The notes beneath the pieces were generated by a model. It did not search any database, was not told where the DNA came from, and saw only the letters and a program-made list of their open reading frames with translations. Positions 55,646 through 63,878 of a DNA stretch of 64,000 nt are shown piece by piece. The first letter of the stretch is position 1; each line of letters starts with the position of its first letter. The DNA comes from Jiella mangrovi (GTDB lineage: Bacteria; Pseudomonadota; Alphaproteobacteria; Rhizobiales; Rhizobiaceae): positions 19,304 to 83,303 of the forward strand of contig NZ_JAGJCF010000021.1 of the NCBI RefSeq assembly GCF_017815135.1, given 5' to 3'. A program made the position numbers and the translations under genes.

Positions 55646-57235
55646 TCATAACCTCTCTGCGATATGATCGGCGACGCGCAGCGCGTTGGCGATGATGGTG
55701 AGGGTCGGGTTCACCGCCCCGATCGAGGGAAAGAAACTCGCATCGGTGACATAGAGATTGTCGATCCCGTGGGGGCGGCAATCGAGGTCGAGGACGCTTG
55801 TCTCCGGGTTCTCGCCCAGGCGCAGGGTCCCCGCCTGATGGGCGGTTCCGCCGATCGGCGTGTTCTTGCCGAGATAAAGCTTCTGATCGACGAGATGAGG
55901 GTGGATATCGCCCTTGTCGCAGATCTGGCGCAGCGTCTCGCGCAAGAGTTCGTGCGCCTTCATATTGGTGGGCGTCAGATCGAGATGCACCTGCCCATCT
56001 CGGTAATGGATGCGATTGTCCGGGATCGGCAGGTCTTCCGAAGTCAGCCAGAAATCGATGGAATGGCGGGCGATCCAGTCGAAGGGCTGTTTGGGCAGAA
56101 AGTGGAGCATCTCCGGCAGGCCCTCGGCCTCGATCTGGGTGCCGTCGGACTTGCCGACCATCTGGATATGGCCGAGCGGAAAGGCGTGCGGGTTGGCCGG
56201 CGACCGGTCGTGCCCATGATAGAAGTCGTTGAGACCGAGGGTCTTCTGGAACTCGGTCGGATTGGGCGTGCGCGAGATCGCCAGAACCGTCGCATTGTTG
56301 TGGCGCATATAGTTCCGCCCCACCTGGCCCGACCGATTGGCGAGGCCGCTGGGATGGGCATCGCTTGCCGAGCGCAAGAACAGGAGCGCCGAGGACAGGG
56401 CCCCGCAGGCGACCACGACGATGTCACCGCGGATCTGGTGGCGCCGGCCCTCGACGACGGTCTCGAGCCCTGTCACCACCCGTCCGGCCGGATCGGTGAT
56501 CAGCCTGTCCACATAGGCGTTCTTGAGAAGCGTCAGATTGGGGTGCGCCGCGAGAGCCGGGTCGACGCAGATGATCTGGGAATCCGCCTTGCCATTGGTG
56601 AGGCTCGGATAGCCGTCGAAGGGATCGCAGCGCAGAAGCTTCGACTGGGGTGTCGCCGCACCGGTCTCGTCCTGGTCGATCAGCCCGCCCATGGGCAGGT
56701 GGAACGGGTGGAGCCCCTCCTTCCTCCAGGATTCGGCCAGCGCCTCGATCCGGGGTTCGTGGGCGATGGGCCCGTGCTTGTACGGCCTCGGCGATCGGGG
56801 CTCGGTCGGGTCCTCGCCGCGCGACCCGCGCACCTCGAACAACTCTTCGGCCGCCTGATAATAGGGCTCGAACGTGTCGTATTTGACCGGCCATTCGGGT
56901 GAAACACCGCCCGAATGGCGGATCTCGCCGAAATCCTCCTCTCGCAGCCGCAGAAGGACGGCGCCATAGACCTTGGAATTGCCGCCGACGAAATAATGCA
57001 GGCCCGGCTTGAACGTCTCGCCGGAAGCCGAACTCCAGGTCTCGTCCACCTGATAACGACCCTCCACGAACACCGCCCTGGTGTCCCAGTTCTCGCGCTC
57101 GCGTTTCAGATAATCGCCCCGCTCGACGAGGAGGACGCGCTTGCCGGTCTGGGCGAGCTTCCAGGCCATGGTCCCGCCGCCGGGACCGGAGCCCACGATC
57201 ACGACGTCAAAGCGCTCGTCGATATCCGGGGTCAT
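55646..57235 (-). CDS. GMC-family FAD-dependent oxidoreductase
   Basis: A 529-residue flavoprotein of the glucose-methanol-choline family. FAD motif FDVVIVGSGPGGGTMAWKL and LLVERGDYL lie at the N-terminus, GGNSKVYGAVL near residue 85, and the C-terminal GMC domain has GGTAHQAGTLRLG and GAVNPTLTIIANALRVAD with the active-site His and Asn. It resembles sugar or polyol dehydrogenases; the substrate is unknown. The ATG at 57235 has GAGGA just upstream. It is divergent from the DoxX-cupin operon (204 bases apart), suggesting shared control. Confidence 0.9.
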   Translation of the reverse strand: MTPDIDERFDVVIVGSGPGGGTMAWKLAQTGKRVLLVERGDYLKRERENWDTRAVFVEGRYQVDETWSSASGETFKPGLHYFVGGNSKVYGAVLLRLREEDFGEIRHSGGVSPEWPVKYDTFEPYYQAAEELFEVRGSRGEDPTEPRSPRPYKHGPIAHEPRIEALAESWRKEGLHPFHLPMGGLIDQDETGAATPQSKLLRCDPFDGYPSLTNGKADSQIICVDPALAAHPNLTLLKNAYVDRLITDPAGRVVTGLETVVEGRRHQIRGDIVVVACGALSSALLFLRSASDAHPSGLANRSGQVGRNYMRHNNATVLAISRTPNPTEFQKTLGLNDFYHGHDRSPANPHAFPLGHIQMVGKSDGTQIEAEGLPEMLHFLPKQPFDWIARHSIDFWLTSEDLPIPDNRIHYRDGQVHLDLTPTNMKAHELLRETLRQICDKGDIHPHLVDQKLYLGKNTPIGGTAHQAGTLRLGENPETSVLDLDCRPHGIDNLYVTDASFFPSIGAVNPTLTIIANALRVADHIAERL

Positions 57236-57439
57236 GGTGTTCCTCATCCTGTCGGTGGCCGGGCTCGGGCGAATGCGCCCGGGCAGAATCGCCATGGCGC
57301 CCGCATTTCCTATCTGGCCGTATTCGAGGGCCGGGCAATTCTCGCAAACGGGTTCGCGATGCTAAAAAATGCGTAAGACCGGAACGCGCCGTGCATTGCC
57401 GGCGTATCGCTTTCACCGACGAAGAGGCTCGTGCGTTCG

Positions 57440-57910
57440 ATGACCCTGGAAATCCTGATCACCTTCCTGACACGGCTTTCCCTCGTCCTCCTCTTCTTCC
57501 CCTTCAGCGCCTTCGACAAGATCGCCAATTTTGCGGCCGCCACCGGTCAGGCGGGGCAAGCGGTCAAGAGCCCGATCCTGGCGCGCGGACTGATCCTGAC
57601 GGGCCTCTTCGTGGAGGTGGTGATGTCGCTCGGCGTTCTCACCGGCATTTGCGACCGACTGGCAGCCTTCATCCTCGCCGGCTATTGCGCGGCAACGGCG
57701 GTTTTATTCAAGCAGTTCTGGCGCACATCCGATTTCCGCCTGGTCGGGCCGTCCATGGGACGCGACACATTCTGGGACTTCTGCAAGAATTTCGCGGTCG
57801 CCGGCGGTTTCCTGCTGATCACCTTCGGCACCGGCGCGGCGACGGTGGACCCCTTCTTCGCTGCGCCCTTCTCTTCCACCCAGCCTTATACGATCGGAGC
57901 AACGCCGTGA
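57440..57910 (+). CDS. DoxX-family membrane protein
   Basis: A 156-residue membrane protein with four hydrophobic helices (FLTRLSLVLLFFPFSAFDK, GLILTGLFVEVVMSLGVL, and two more near AAFILAGYCAATAVLF and FAVAGGFLLITFG), the size and topology of DoxX/DoxD. The role in redox or quinone-linked reactions is only presumed for the family. An in-frame GTG at 57431 is the alternative start. The stop overlaps the GTG of the next gene (GTGA). Confidence 0.8.
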   Translation: MTLEILITFLTRLSLVLLFFPFSAFDKIANFAAATGQAGQAVKSPILARGLILTGLFVEVVMSLGVLTGICDRLAAFILAGYCAATAVLFKQFWRTSDFRLVGPSMGRDTFWDFCKNFAVAGGFLLITFGTGAATVDPFFAAPFSSTQPYTIGATP

Positions 57911-58356
57911 GCGACGACGACAGGCCCACCGTTCCCTACTGGCATCTTCACACCGACGAAGACGGCGTCAGCCGGCAGGTCCGCTGCCACATGACCGAGT
58001 TCGAGAAGAAGTCGATGCAGCCGCCCGCCGCCCCTCAATGGCAGGGCAAGAAGCACCATGACGGCATGACCGTGATGGTCACCGTCCAGCCGCCCCATTG
58101 GGAAGGCACATGGCACGAGAACCCGGCGCCCCAGTGGATCGTGCCGCTTTCGGGCCGCTGGTTCGTGGAATCCATGGACGGCACGCGCGTCGAGATGGGC
58201 CCTGGCGAAATCTCCTTTGGCGAGGATCAGGGAACGCGCGAGCGTGACGGGAGGAAGGGCCACAAATCCGGCACCATCGGCGACGAGCCGGCCGTCCTCA
58301 TGGTGATCCAGTTCGACACCCCGCGCGACGAGACCACGCCCTGCCGCTTTTCCTGA
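57907..58356 (+). CDS. Cupin-domain protein
   Basis: A 149-residue small protein with a cupin-like beta-barrel pattern: TWHENPAPQWIVPLSGRWFV, then VEMGPGEISFGEDQGT and GHKSGTIGDEPAVLMVIQ. The first His and the later His would be the metal ligands, though the motif is loose. It starts with GTG overlapping the DoxX stop. It may be an isomerase, dioxygenase or sensor; the function is not recognised. Confidence 0.78.
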   Translation: MSDDDRPTVPYWHLHTDEDGVSRQVRCHMTEFEKKSMQPPAAPQWQGKKHHDGMTVMVTVQPPHWEGTWHENPAPQWIVPLSGRWFVESMDGTRVEMGPGEISFGEDQGTRERDGRKGHKSGTIGDEPAVLMVIQFDTPRDETTPCRFS

Positions 58357-58372
58357 AGACGAGAGTTCCCCC

Positions 58373-59299
58373 ATGGAAGACGGATCCGCCGACACCGGCA
58401 TCGAGGTCCTCGACCCGCGCTTTGCCCGCTACATTCTCGGCAATGCGCCGATCGAAAAGCTCGCCGAAGGCTTTCGCTGGATCGAGGGCCTCGTGTGGAT
58501 GGGAGACTGGAACACCCTCCTGTTTCAGGATCTGCCCCGGGACCGCACCATGGCCTTCAGCGAAGCGGCGGGCCTCACCGTCTGGCGCACGCCCTCGGGG
58601 AACGCCAATGGCCAGGCCCGCGACCGGCAAGGCCGGGTGATCTTCTGCTCCAACCGCGAACGCGCCGTCGGCCGTGTCGAGCACGATGGTTCGGTCACGA
58701 TCCTCGCCGACCGTTTCGAGGGCAGACGCCTCAACTCGCCGAACGACGTGGTGGTGAAGAGCGACGGCACGATCTGGTTCACCGACCCCGTCTATGGCAT
58801 TTCCAACGATTATGAGGGCACGCGCCAGACCTCGGAGACGACGCCGGCGGTCTACCGGCTCGATCCCGATACGCGCGCCCTGTCCTGCGTCACCGATGCT
58901 TTCGACGGCCCGAACGGCCTCGCCTTCTCGCCGGACGAGACGAAGCTCTACATCGCCGAGACCGGCGACCAGACCGGCCCCGATCCGGTACAGATCCTGA
59001 GAGTGTGCGACGTTGCGCCGGGTGGCGCATCGCTCGGGGAGCCGAGCGACTTCTTCAAGGTCTCGCCGGGCTACACGGACGGCATGGCCATCGACGAAGA
59101 CGGCAATATCTGGTCGAGCGCGGGCGACGGGGTCCATTGCCTTTCGCCGGATGGCGAGTGTCTCGGCAAGATCCGCCTTCCCGCCACCGTCTCCAACCTC
59201 TGCTTCGGCGGATCACCCCATCTCAACCGCCTGTTCATCGGCGTCAGCCATTCCCTCTACGCCGTCTTCCTCAATCGGCGCGGGGCGCGCTGGCCGTGA
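58373..59299 (+). CDS. SMP-30/gluconolactonase family protein
   Basis: A 308-residue six-bladed propeller of the SMP-30/LRE family. Characteristic motifs are FAEGFRWIEGLVW-type start (LAEGFRWIEGLVWMGDWNTL), RLNSPNDVVVKSDGTIWFTDP (metal-binding Asn and Asp), FDGPNGLAFSPDETKLYIAE and TDGMAIDEDGNIWSSAGDG. Members hydrolyse sugar lactones. With a GMC oxidoreductase nearby, oxidation of a sugar to lactone and then hydrolysis is a plausible pair. The stop overlaps the GTG of the VOC gene. Confidence 0.93.
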   Translation: MEDGSADTGIEVLDPRFARYILGNAPIEKLAEGFRWIEGLVWMGDWNTLLFQDLPRDRTMAFSEAAGLTVWRTPSGNANGQARDRQGRVIFCSNRERAVGRVEHDGSVTILADRFEGRRLNSPNDVVVKSDGTIWFTDPVYGISNDYEGTRQTSETTPAVYRLDPDTRALSCVTDAFDGPNGLAFSPDETKLYIAETGDQTGPDPVQILRVCDVAPGGASLGEPSDFFKVSPGYTDGMAIDEDGNIWSSAGDGVHCLSPDGECLGKIRLPATVSNLCFGGSPHLNRLFIGVSHSLYAVFLNRRGARWP

Positions 59300-60159
59300 G
59301 GGATCTGCGTATTGCGGCAATCAGGCTCGTCTGCCGCAACGTCGCCCGGAGCGCCCGGTTCTACGAGGAGGCCTTCGGCTGCGCCCCGATCGAAGCCATG
59401 GATCCGGAGAGGGCCGCTGCGCCGGTGATCGGCCTGGGTGCCGAGCGGCTGCAACTCGTTGCCGCGACGAAGGGGCCCGAACGAGCCGATCCGGAAGGCG
59501 AGGACGGCGGCGCAGCCCCCTCCAACGCCTCGACCTTTCAGCACTGTGCGATCATCGTCTCGCGAATGGAAGCGGCGATGGAGAAGCTCTCGGCGGTGGA
59601 TGGCTGGACGGCCATCTCGGTGGCCGGTCCCGAACGACTGCCGAAAGCCTCGGGCGGCGCCACCGCTTTCAAGTTCCGCGATCCCGACGGCCATCCGCTG
59701 GAATTCCTGGAGTTTCCCGAAGACGCAGTCCCGGAGCGCTGGAGGGACAAAATGGCGGACGGCCCGTGTCTCGGCATCGATCACAGCGCCATCACCGTCG
59801 CAAATGTCGACCGCTCGATCGCTTTCTACCAAGCGCTCGGCTTCCGCCTCGCCGGCCGCCAGCGCAACGAGGGCGCCGAACAGGGACGGATGGACGGCCT
59901 CGGCCCTTTTGCCCTGTGCGATGTGGTGACGCTGAAGCCGCCCGGCGACGGGGCGCCGCATCTCGAGCTTCTCGGCTACGGGGATCCCGCCGTCGTCGAG
60001 ACAAGGGTGGCGGACGGCTCGCCGCTCGCAACGACGCTGCTTCTGGAAGGGATGGTGCCCCGGCATGGACTTCTGCGCGACCCCGACGGTCATCGGCTCC
60101 AGCCGATGACGGGCCGGAGGCGAATGGATGCCGTCGCCCGTTTATGCTCACCCAAATGA
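59296..60159 (+). CDS. Two-domain VOC (glyoxalase/bleomycin resistance) protein
   Basis: A 287-residue protein with two vicinal-oxygen-chelate domains: the first from IRLVCRNVARSARFYEEAFG to FRDPDGHPLEFLEF, the second from GIDHSAITVANVDRSIAFYQ to LLRDPDGHRLQP. Each has the FYxxxxG and RDPDGH type motifs. Substrate is unknown. Start is GTG overlapping the preceding stop; no earlier start is compatible with the family. It completes the DoxX-cupin-SMP30-VOC set. Confidence 0.88.
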   Translation: MRDLRIAAIRLVCRNVARSARFYEEAFGCAPIEAMDPERAAAPVIGLGAERLQLVAATKGPERADPEGEDGGAAPSNASTFQHCAIIVSRMEAAMEKLSAVDGWTAISVAGPERLPKASGGATAFKFRDPDGHPLEFLEFPEDAVPERWRDKMADGPCLGIDHSAITVANVDRSIAFYQALGFRLAGRQRNEGAEQGRMDGLGPFALCDVVTLKPPGDGAPHLELLGYGDPAVVETRVADGSPLATTLLLEGMVPRHGLLRDPDGHRLQPMTGRRRMDAVARLCSPK

Positions 60160-60204
60160 CGGCCCGGCCCGCAACCGCGGCTCCCCCATGGACAGGATGA
60201 CGTG

Positions 60205-62859
60205 ATGGCTGCAAAGCCCAACCATACGCACTCGGCGATCTTCGACACGGCCGAGGGACGACGCGTGGCGCGGGCGTCGCAGGACGGCTGGCGGCGCTGG
60301 GGACCCTATCTCGCCGAGCGCCAGTGGGGCACCGTGCGCGAGGACTACAGCGCCGATGGCGATGCCTGGTCCTATCTGCCGCACGATGAGGCCCGCTCGC
60401 GCGCCTATCGATGGGGCGAGGACGGGATCGCCGGCTTCTGCGACGAAGGCCAGCACTGGTGTCTTTCGCTCGGCCTGTGGAACGGCGCCGACCCGATCGT
60501 GAAGGAACGCCTGTTCGGCCTCGCAAATGCCGAGGGAAATCACGGCGAGGACGTCAAGGAGCTGTGGTGGCATCTCGATGCCGTGCCGAGCCATGCCTTT
60601 CAGCGCATGCTCTATCGCTACCCGCAGGGGCGCTTTCCCTATGACGAGCTGATTGCCGAGAACGCCCGGCGCAAAGGCCGGGACGAGCCGGAATACGAGC
60701 TGGAAGACACCGGGATCCTTTCGGAGAACCGCTTCTTCGACGTGACGGTCGACTATGCCAAGGACGCGCCGGACGAGATTTTGATGCGCGTGACCGTCGT
60801 CAATCGCGGGCCGCAGACGAAGCCGATCCACATCCTGCCGCAACTCGTCGCCCGCAACATCTGGAGCTGGCGCGAGGGCGCGCAAAAGCCGACGATCGCG
60901 CAGGACGGGCCCGACGCCGTCAGTGCCGTCCATCCCAGCGTCCCTGAGATGCGTTTCACCGCGCTGCAGCCGGCCACCTGGCTGTTCTGCGAGAACGAGA
61001 CCAATATCCGCCGGCTTTATGGCGAGCCGGTCGAGGGCGCCTTCAAGGACGCGATCAACGATCATGTCGTCGGCGCAAACGCCTCGCCGCTGCCTTCGTC
61101 GGGAACGAAATGCGCCGCGCTCTCGGTTCACGAGCTGCAGCCCGGCGCGAGCGTCTTCCTGCGTTACCGCTTCGCCCCGCCGACGGCCGCCCCGCTCGAC
61201 GTGACAGGCTTCGACAGCCTCGCAGCGACCCGCCAGGCCGAGGCCGACAGCTTCTATGCGGCCCTGCAGCGGGACATGGAGGATGACGACGCCCGCCTCG
61301 TCCAGCGCCGGGCGCTCGCCGGGCTCCTGTGGTCGAAGCAGACCTATCGCTACAATGTGAAGCGCTGGCTGGATGGCGATCCGGCCCAGCCCACACCACC
61401 TCCGCAGCGCCGCAATGGCCGCAATGCGGACTGGACGAGCCTCGACAATGCCGAGGTGATCCTGATGCCGGACACCTGGGAATATCCCTGGTACGCATCC
61501 TGGGATCTCGCCTTTCACGCCATGGCCGCGGCGCTTGTCGATCCGGCGCTCGCCAAGGAGCAGCTCCTGCTTCTGACGCGCGAATGGTACATGCATCCGA
61601 ACGGCCAGATCCCCGCCTATGAGTGGGACTTCAGCGACGGCAATCCGCCCATCCAGGCCTTTGCCGCCCTGCGCGTCTTCCGGATGGACAAGGCAGCGAC
61701 CGGAAAGGCCGATCTCGACTTTCTCGAACGCCTCTTCCACAAGCTCACGATCAACTTCACCTGGTGGGTGAACCGGAAGGATTCGCGCGGGCGCAATCTC
61801 TTCCAGGGTGGCTTTCTGGGCCTCGACAATATCGGCGTGTTCGATCGTTCGGCGCCGCTTCCCGGCGGGGGCACCCTGGAGCAGGCGGACGGCACGGCCT
61901 GGATGGCGATGTACGCCCTCAACCTCATGCGCATGGCGCTGGAACTTGCCGAGCGCAATCCGGTCTACGAGGACATCGCGACGAAGTTCTTCGAGCACTT
62001 CCTGGTGATCGCCTCGGCCATGGCGCGGGTCGGCCCGGAGGAAGGAGACGAAGACGGCCTGTGGGACGAGGAAGACGGTTTCTTCTACGACGCCCTCGTG
62101 CTTCCGGACGGCACCGAAGAGCGGCTGCGCGTGCGCTCCCTCGTCGGCCTCATCCCGCTCTGCGCGGTGGAGGTGCTGGAGAAGGGGCTCGCCGAGCGCC
62201 ATCCGGATTTTTCCCGCCGGCTCGGCTGGATGCTGCGCCATCGCCCCGATCTGACCGGTCAGGTTTCGCATTACGAGGACCGGGGCCAGGACGCCCGCCT
62301 GCTCCTGTCGCTGCTGCGCGCCCACCGCATGCGGGCGATCCTGACGCGGATGCTCGACGAGGCCGAGTTCCTGTCGCCCTTCGGCCTGCGTTCGCTCTCC
62401 AAGGCCCATGGCAGAGCGCCCTTCACGCTGGACTGCGACGGCATCAATGCCAGCGTCGACTACGAGCCCGGCACCTCGACCTCCGGCATCTTCGGCGGCA
62501 ACTCCAACTGGCGCGGGCCGGTCTGGATGCCGCTCAACGTGATGATCGTCGAGGCGCTGGCCGAGTTCGACCGCTTCTATGGCGACGGCCTGACAGTCGA
62601 ATGCCCGACCGGTTCCGGCCAGATGGCCCGGCTTTCCAAGGTCGCGGACGAGCTCAGCCGGCGCCTGACCAGCCTGTTTCTGAAGGATGCCAAGGGTGAA
62701 CGGGCCGCCCTTGGCGGCGAGGCGCCGCGCAGCGCGGACGGCACCGAGCTCATCGTCTTCAACGAATATTTCCACGGCGAGACCGGCCAGGGCCTCGGCG
62801 CCTCCCACCAGACCGGCTGGACGGCGCTCGTCGCCCTGCTTCTTCAAAACCGCCGCTGA
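60205..62859 (+). CDS. GH63-type glucosidase (MGH1-like family)
   Basis: An 884-residue protein whose C-terminal (alpha/alpha)6 barrel resembles the GH63 catalytic domain found in mannosyl-oligosaccharide glucosidases and bacterial glucosylglycerate or mannosylglycerate hydrolases. Signature segments are WEYPWYASWDLAFHAMA, PIQAFAALRVFR, EQADGTAWMAMYALNLMRMA, LWDEEDGFFYDAL and SNWRGPVWMPLNVM. The N-terminal half is a beta-rich domain (about 1-370). The substrate is not known. It follows the VOC gene by 45 bases with AGGATGACGTG before the ATG at 60205; a GTG one codon earlier is possible. An intrinsic terminator overlaps its stop codon. Confidence 0.9.
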   Translation: MAAKPNHTHSAIFDTAEGRRVARASQDGWRRWGPYLAERQWGTVREDYSADGDAWSYLPHDEARSRAYRWGEDGIAGFCDEGQHWCLSLGLWNGADPIVKERLFGLANAEGNHGEDVKELWWHLDAVPSHAFQRMLYRYPQGRFPYDELIAENARRKGRDEPEYELEDTGILSENRFFDVTVDYAKDAPDEILMRVTVVNRGPQTKPIHILPQLVARNIWSWREGAQKPTIAQDGPDAVSAVHPSVPEMRFTALQPATWLFCENETNIRRLYGEPVEGAFKDAINDHVVGANASPLPSSGTKCAALSVHELQPGASVFLRYRFAPPTAAPLDVTGFDSLAATRQAEADSFYAALQRDMEDDDARLVQRRALAGLLWSKQTYRYNVKRWLDGDPAQPTPPPQRRNGRNADWTSLDNAEVILMPDTWEYPWYASWDLAFHAMAAALVDPALAKEQLLLLTREWYMHPNGQIPAYEWDFSDGNPPIQAFAALRVFRMDKAATGKADLDFLERLFHKLTINFTWWVNRKDSRGRNLFQGGFLGLDNIGVFDRSAPLPGGGTLEQADGTAWMAMYALNLMRMALELAERNPVYEDIATKFFEHFLVIASAMARVGPEEGDEDGLWDEEDGFFYDALVLPDGTEERLRVRSLVGLIPLCAVEVLEKGLAERHPDFSRRLGWMLRHRPDLTGQVSHYEDRGQDARLLLSLLRAHRMRAILTRMLDEAEFLSPFGLRSLSKAHGRAPFTLDCDGINASVDYEPGTSTSGIFGGNSNWRGPVWMPLNVMIVEALAEFDRFYGDGLTVECPTGSGQMARLSKVADELSRRLTSLFLKDAKGERAALGGEAPRSADGTELIVFNEYFHGETGQGLGASHQTGWTALVALLLQNRR

Positions 62860-62869
62860 CGGTTTTTTT
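62846..62869 (+). terminator. Intrinsic terminator overlapping the GH63 stop codon
   Basis: AAAACCG and CGGTTTT form a seven-pair stem around CCGCTGA, and the stop codon lies in the loop. A seven-T run follows. This ends the DoxX-to-GH63 operon. Confidence 0.85.
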
Positions 62870-63115
62870 GCGCGAGAACTGACCGGGGGCCCCGCCCGAA
62901 ACCGGCTATCGCGCAGCTTCGCCGACGTCACTGCGCCGGCGATACAACGTCTTTTCTTCCAGCCACTGCGGCCGCGACGTCTCGGCCCATGCAACGGACA
63001 GGAACGACCCGGCGGGAGATCGGCCGGGACTGATCATCACGGATGTTCTTCATAAGCCAACAGCACTATCGCGATTCGTTTGCGTTTTGTTTCTGCTGCG
63101 AATATTTCTGATTCC

Positions 63116-63601
63116 ATGCCTCTCGTCTCGCCCTTCGCCACCGATCCCCTGATCGACGGCCGCCAGTCCGACCGCGCCATGATGGTGCGGCGAGGCGTGC
63201 AGCGGCTGATGCAGAATCTCAATGTCGCGATGCTGCCGGAAATGCCGCTGGATTCGGGGCGGCGGGCCGATCTCGTCTGTCTGTCGGAAAAGGGCGAGAT
63301 CGCCATCGTCGAGATCAAGACGTCGGTTCAGGATTTTCGCGTCGACCAGAAATGGCCGATCTACCGGCTCCATTGCGACCGTCTGTATTTCGCCACCCAT
63401 CCGGGGGTGCCGGCCGAGATCTTCCCGGCCGAATACGGCCTGATCGTTTCCGACGGCTATGAGGCCGAGATCCTGCGTGAGCCCCCGCTGGAGCGCCTCG
63501 CGCCGGCAACGCGCAAGGCGATGACGCTGCGCTTCGCGCGGCTGTCGGCCAACCGGCTGCTGCAGGCCGAATGGGCGGCCAATCCCGCACCCATGGATTG
63601 A
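63116..63601 (+). CDS. mmcB: MmcB-family DNA repair protein (PD-(D/E)XK nuclease-like)
   Basis: A 161-residue protein matching MmcB, a DNA damage-induced putative endonuclease of alphaproteobacteria. It shows DSGRRADLVCLSEKGEIAIVEIKTS, i.e. Asp then Glu-x-Lys of the PD-(D/E)XK fold, then VDQKWPIYRLHCDRLYFATH. The start at 63116 (MPLVSPFATDP) is preferred; the upstream TTG at 63080 adds nothing typical. The 5' region 63060-63110 is AT-rich, consistent with a promoter. It stands alone. Confidence 0.9.
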   Translation: MPLVSPFATDPLIDGRQSDRAMMVRRGVQRLMQNLNVAMLPEMPLDSGRRADLVCLSEKGEIAIVEIKTSVQDFRVDQKWPIYRLHCDRLYFATHPGVPAEIFPAEYGLIVSDGYEAEILREPPLERLAPATRKAMTLRFARLSANRLLQAEWAANPAPMD

Positions 63602-63638
63602 GGCCATCCCGCAGGCGGAACGGCCTTCTCTCGATCTC

Positions 63639-63725
63639 CGGCATCGGCCCAAAAATCGGAGTCAATTCTTGGAAAGCACGATGCGGTGATTCAAGAGGTT
63701 AGACTAGAGCGACCTTTGTGCGTCC
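63639..63725 (+). repeat. Dispersed repeat, plus-strand copy
   Basis: CGGCATCGGCCCAAAAATCGG, GAAAGCACGATGCGGTGATTC, AGAGGTTAGA and GTGCGTCC occur in the same order as on the minus strand at 52030-52142. The similarity covers about 85 bases with some mismatches. Confidence 0.75.
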
Positions 63726-63785
63726 GTTCAGTGTGCGCGACATTCTCGTCGAACGGCGCATATCGAGTGCCTGACACTCCGAGAT

Positions 63786-63878
63786 CAGGCGTCCGCTGTT
63801 ATCGCGCTCGTCATGCTCGGGCTCCGTCCCGAGCATCCAGTGCGCCGTTTAAGCTTCTGTTGTGTCGAACGTTTCTGG
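63786..63878 (+). repeat. Truncated copy of the hairpin repeat, cut by an insertion element
   Basis: Positions 63786-63878 match 32500-32592 at 89 of 93 positions. The match includes the left arm (63809-63840) and the central part, then stops abruptly at GTTTCTGG. The right arm is absent; a transposase coding end begins ten bases later. Confidence 0.88.

Noticed and set aside
60148..62994. 948-codon minus-strand ORF across the GH63 gene
   Set aside because: Antisense shadow; the plus-strand gene has clear barrel motifs and a terminator at its stop.
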